A DNA stretch of 64,000 nt from assembly GCF_019924045.1 (NCBI RefSeq), contig NZ_JAHXBN010000006.1:186001-250000 (forward strand), given 5' to 3'. The stretch comes from Dyadobacter fermentans. GTDB lineage: Bacteria > Bacteroidota > Bacteroidia > Cytophagales > Spirosomataceae. The notes below the pieces were generated by a model, which saw only the letters and a list, made by a program, of their open reading frames with translations, had not been told where the DNA came from and did no database searches. A program made the position numbers and the translations under genes. The number at the start of each line of letters is the position of its first letter. The first letter of the stretch is position 1. Positions 62,740-64,000 of the stretch are shown here, in pieces.

Positions 62740-64000
62740 TCAATCGTTATAACGAATTAAATCCACGCCAATATCGTGCCGGAAATACTTCCCTTCATAT
62801 TGCACTGCCTGCGCAGCCCGCTGTGACTTGTGCACCGCGTTTTCGAGGGAATTGGCCAGGCCTGTAAGGGCCATCACCCGTCCTCCGTTCGTCACGACCT
62901 CGGCGTTTGCATTAAAAGTGGTCCCCGCATGGAATACATGCACATCATCCACTTTGTCTGTTCCCGAAATCACTTTTCCTTTTTCGTAATCTTCGGGATA
63001 ACCACCCGACACCACCACCGTCGTTACGGCCACCTGCGGTGAGATCTGCAATTCGAAATCTTGCAGGGTACCTTTGGCCGTCGATGCCATGAGCATCGCA
63101 AAATCCGACTGGATACGCGGGACTACTACTTCGGTTTCGGGATCGCCCATTCGGACGTTGTATTCAATCACATAAGGCTCGCCCTTGATGTTCATCAGAC
63201 CGATGAAGATAAAGCCTACATATTTGATTCCTTCGCTTTGAAGACCGTGCAAGGTAGGTTTCACCACCTTTTCCTCCACCTTTCTGATAAAGTTCGCATC
63301 CGCGAACACGACGGGCGACACCGCGCCCATTCCGCCCGTATTCAGGCCCGTATCATTTTCGCCGATACGTTTGTAATCCTTCGCTTCCGGGAGGATTTTG
63401 TAATGCTCACCATCAGTAAGCACAAAAACCGACAATTCTATCCCTTTCAGGAATTGTTCGATCACAACTTTGTTACCCGCCTTACCGAATTTACCGTCCA
63501 GCAGCATTTCGCGGAACGCCTGTACGGCGTCGGAATGCTTCTCCGCGATGATCACGCCTTTGCCGGCCGCGAGGCCGTCGGCTTTGAGCACGATCGGCAG
63601 CGAATGGTTTTCGAGGTACTCCAGCCCTACTTCCAGGTCTTCGGCGGTAAATGTGCGCGAAGCGGCGGTTGGAATGCCGTATTTATCCATAAACTGCTTC
63701 GAGAAGTCTTTGCTTCCTTCAAGTTGCGCACCGGCTTTGTCAGGGCCGATAATCCGCACCTTGGAAAGGTCTTCCCGCGCATTGAAATAATCTACAACCC
63801 CGTTTACCAGCGGTTCTTCGGGACCTACGATCACGAGTTCGATATTATTTTCAATTACCGCGTTGGCAATGGAGTCAAAATCGTTGTAAGAAATGGATAG
63901 GTTCGTTGCTATACCTGCTGTCCCGGCGTTTCCGGGAGCCATAAATAAGGTATCGCAAAGAGGGCTTTGGGCTATTTTCCAGGCAAAAGCGTGTTCTCTT
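62740..64000 (-). CDS. purD: Phosphoribosylamine-glycine ligase (5' end cut by window edge)
   Basis: PurD joins glycine to phosphoribosylamine in purine synthesis, using ATP. The frame stays open past the internal ATG at 63942 to the right edge, adding REHAFAWKIAQSPLCDTLF, which is the known N-terminal region of PurD (after MxxLLxGSGG). Thus only about 10 residues are missing, and a start at 63942 would be wrong. The ATP-grasp core shows LPIVLKADGLAAGKGVIIA, EAKDYKRIGENDTGLNTGGMGAVSPV, VGFIFIGLMNIKGEPYVIEYNVRMGDPETEVVVPRI. RicT follows 15 bases downstream. Confidence 0.96.
   Translation of the reverse strand, partial: REHAFAWKIAQSPLCDTLFMAPGNAGTAGIATNLSISYNDFDSIANAVIENNIELVIVGPEEPLVNGVVDYFNAREDLSKVRIIGPDKAGAQLEGSKDFSKQFMDKYGIPTAASRTFTAEDLEVGLEYLENHSLPIVLKADGLAAGKGVIIAEKHSDAVQAFREMLLDGKFGKAGNKVVIEQFLKGIELSVFVLTDGEHYKILPEAKDYKRIGENDTGLNTGGMGAVSPVVFADANFIRKVEEKVVKPTLHGLQSEGIKYVGFIFIGLMNIKGEPYVIEYNVRMGDPETEVVVPRIQSDFAMLMASTAKGTLQDFELQISPQVAVTTVVVSGGYPEDYEKGKVISGTDKVDDVHVFHAGTTFNANAEVVTNGGRVMALTGLANSLENAVHKSQRAAQAVQYEGKYFRHDIGVDLIRYND

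Noticed and set aside
62740..63942. purD starting at the internal ATG at 63942.
   Set aside because: The frame continues upstream with REHAFAWKIAQSPLC, the conserved PurD N-terminus, up to the window edge.

Overview
The window is chromosomal DNA from a Bacteroidota species, most likely a Cytophagales bacterium close to Dyadobacter/Spirosoma. This is inferred from several features: a bacillithiol gene (bshC), a T9SS C-terminal sorting domain, a TonB receptor paired with a DUF4249 lipoprotein, a fused SecDF, a SecA of about 1,100 residues without a C-terminal zinc finger, a RicT/PSP1 protein, and promoters of the TTG / 19-22 nt / TAnnTTTG type. GC content looks close to 50 percent. Names are family assignments from reading the proteins, since no database search was possible.

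Layout. 1-9.9 kb (minus strand): 5' part of bshC, an acyl-CoA dehydrogenase and a thiolase that share a palindromic operator, a three-gene unit of two glycosyltransferases and a secreted glycosidase-like protein, and a PspC protein. 10-29 kb is mostly housekeeping: secA, psd, rhomboid protease, polyprenyl synthase, class IV aminotransferase, thiL, two lipoproteins, a small cytochrome b5-like protein, a BadF-type sugar kinase, an RprXY-like two-component pair, rpmB, folK, a TonB receptor with DUF4249 lipoprotein, and a DmpA-type peptidase.

29-51.6 kb is a nearly continuous type VI secretion cluster of the Bacteroidota type (T6SSiii). It holds two LuxR-type regulators, tssK, tssO, tssH (clpV), two candidate effectors (papain-fold/CHAP-like and metzincin-like), a five-gene envelope module (two paralogous lipoproteins, two exported proteins and an OmpA-domain protein), PAAR, tssB, tssC, three Hcp/TssD paralogues, vgrG, tssN on the opposite strand, tssE, tssF and tssG. 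TssJ, TssL and TssM are absent. TssN, TssO and the envelope module presumably replace the usual membrane complex. Four internal gaps of this cluster carry families of short repeated words, two of which end at or within one base of the start codons of tssC and hcp.

51.6-64 kb returns to housekeeping: an outer-membrane barrel-like protein, a small exported protein, secDF, an APC amino-acid permease, L-2-hydroxyglutarate oxidase, anmK, ricT with a long Asn/Gly/Arg-rich tail, and purD cut by the right edge. No rRNA, tRNA, transposase or CRISPR array was seen.
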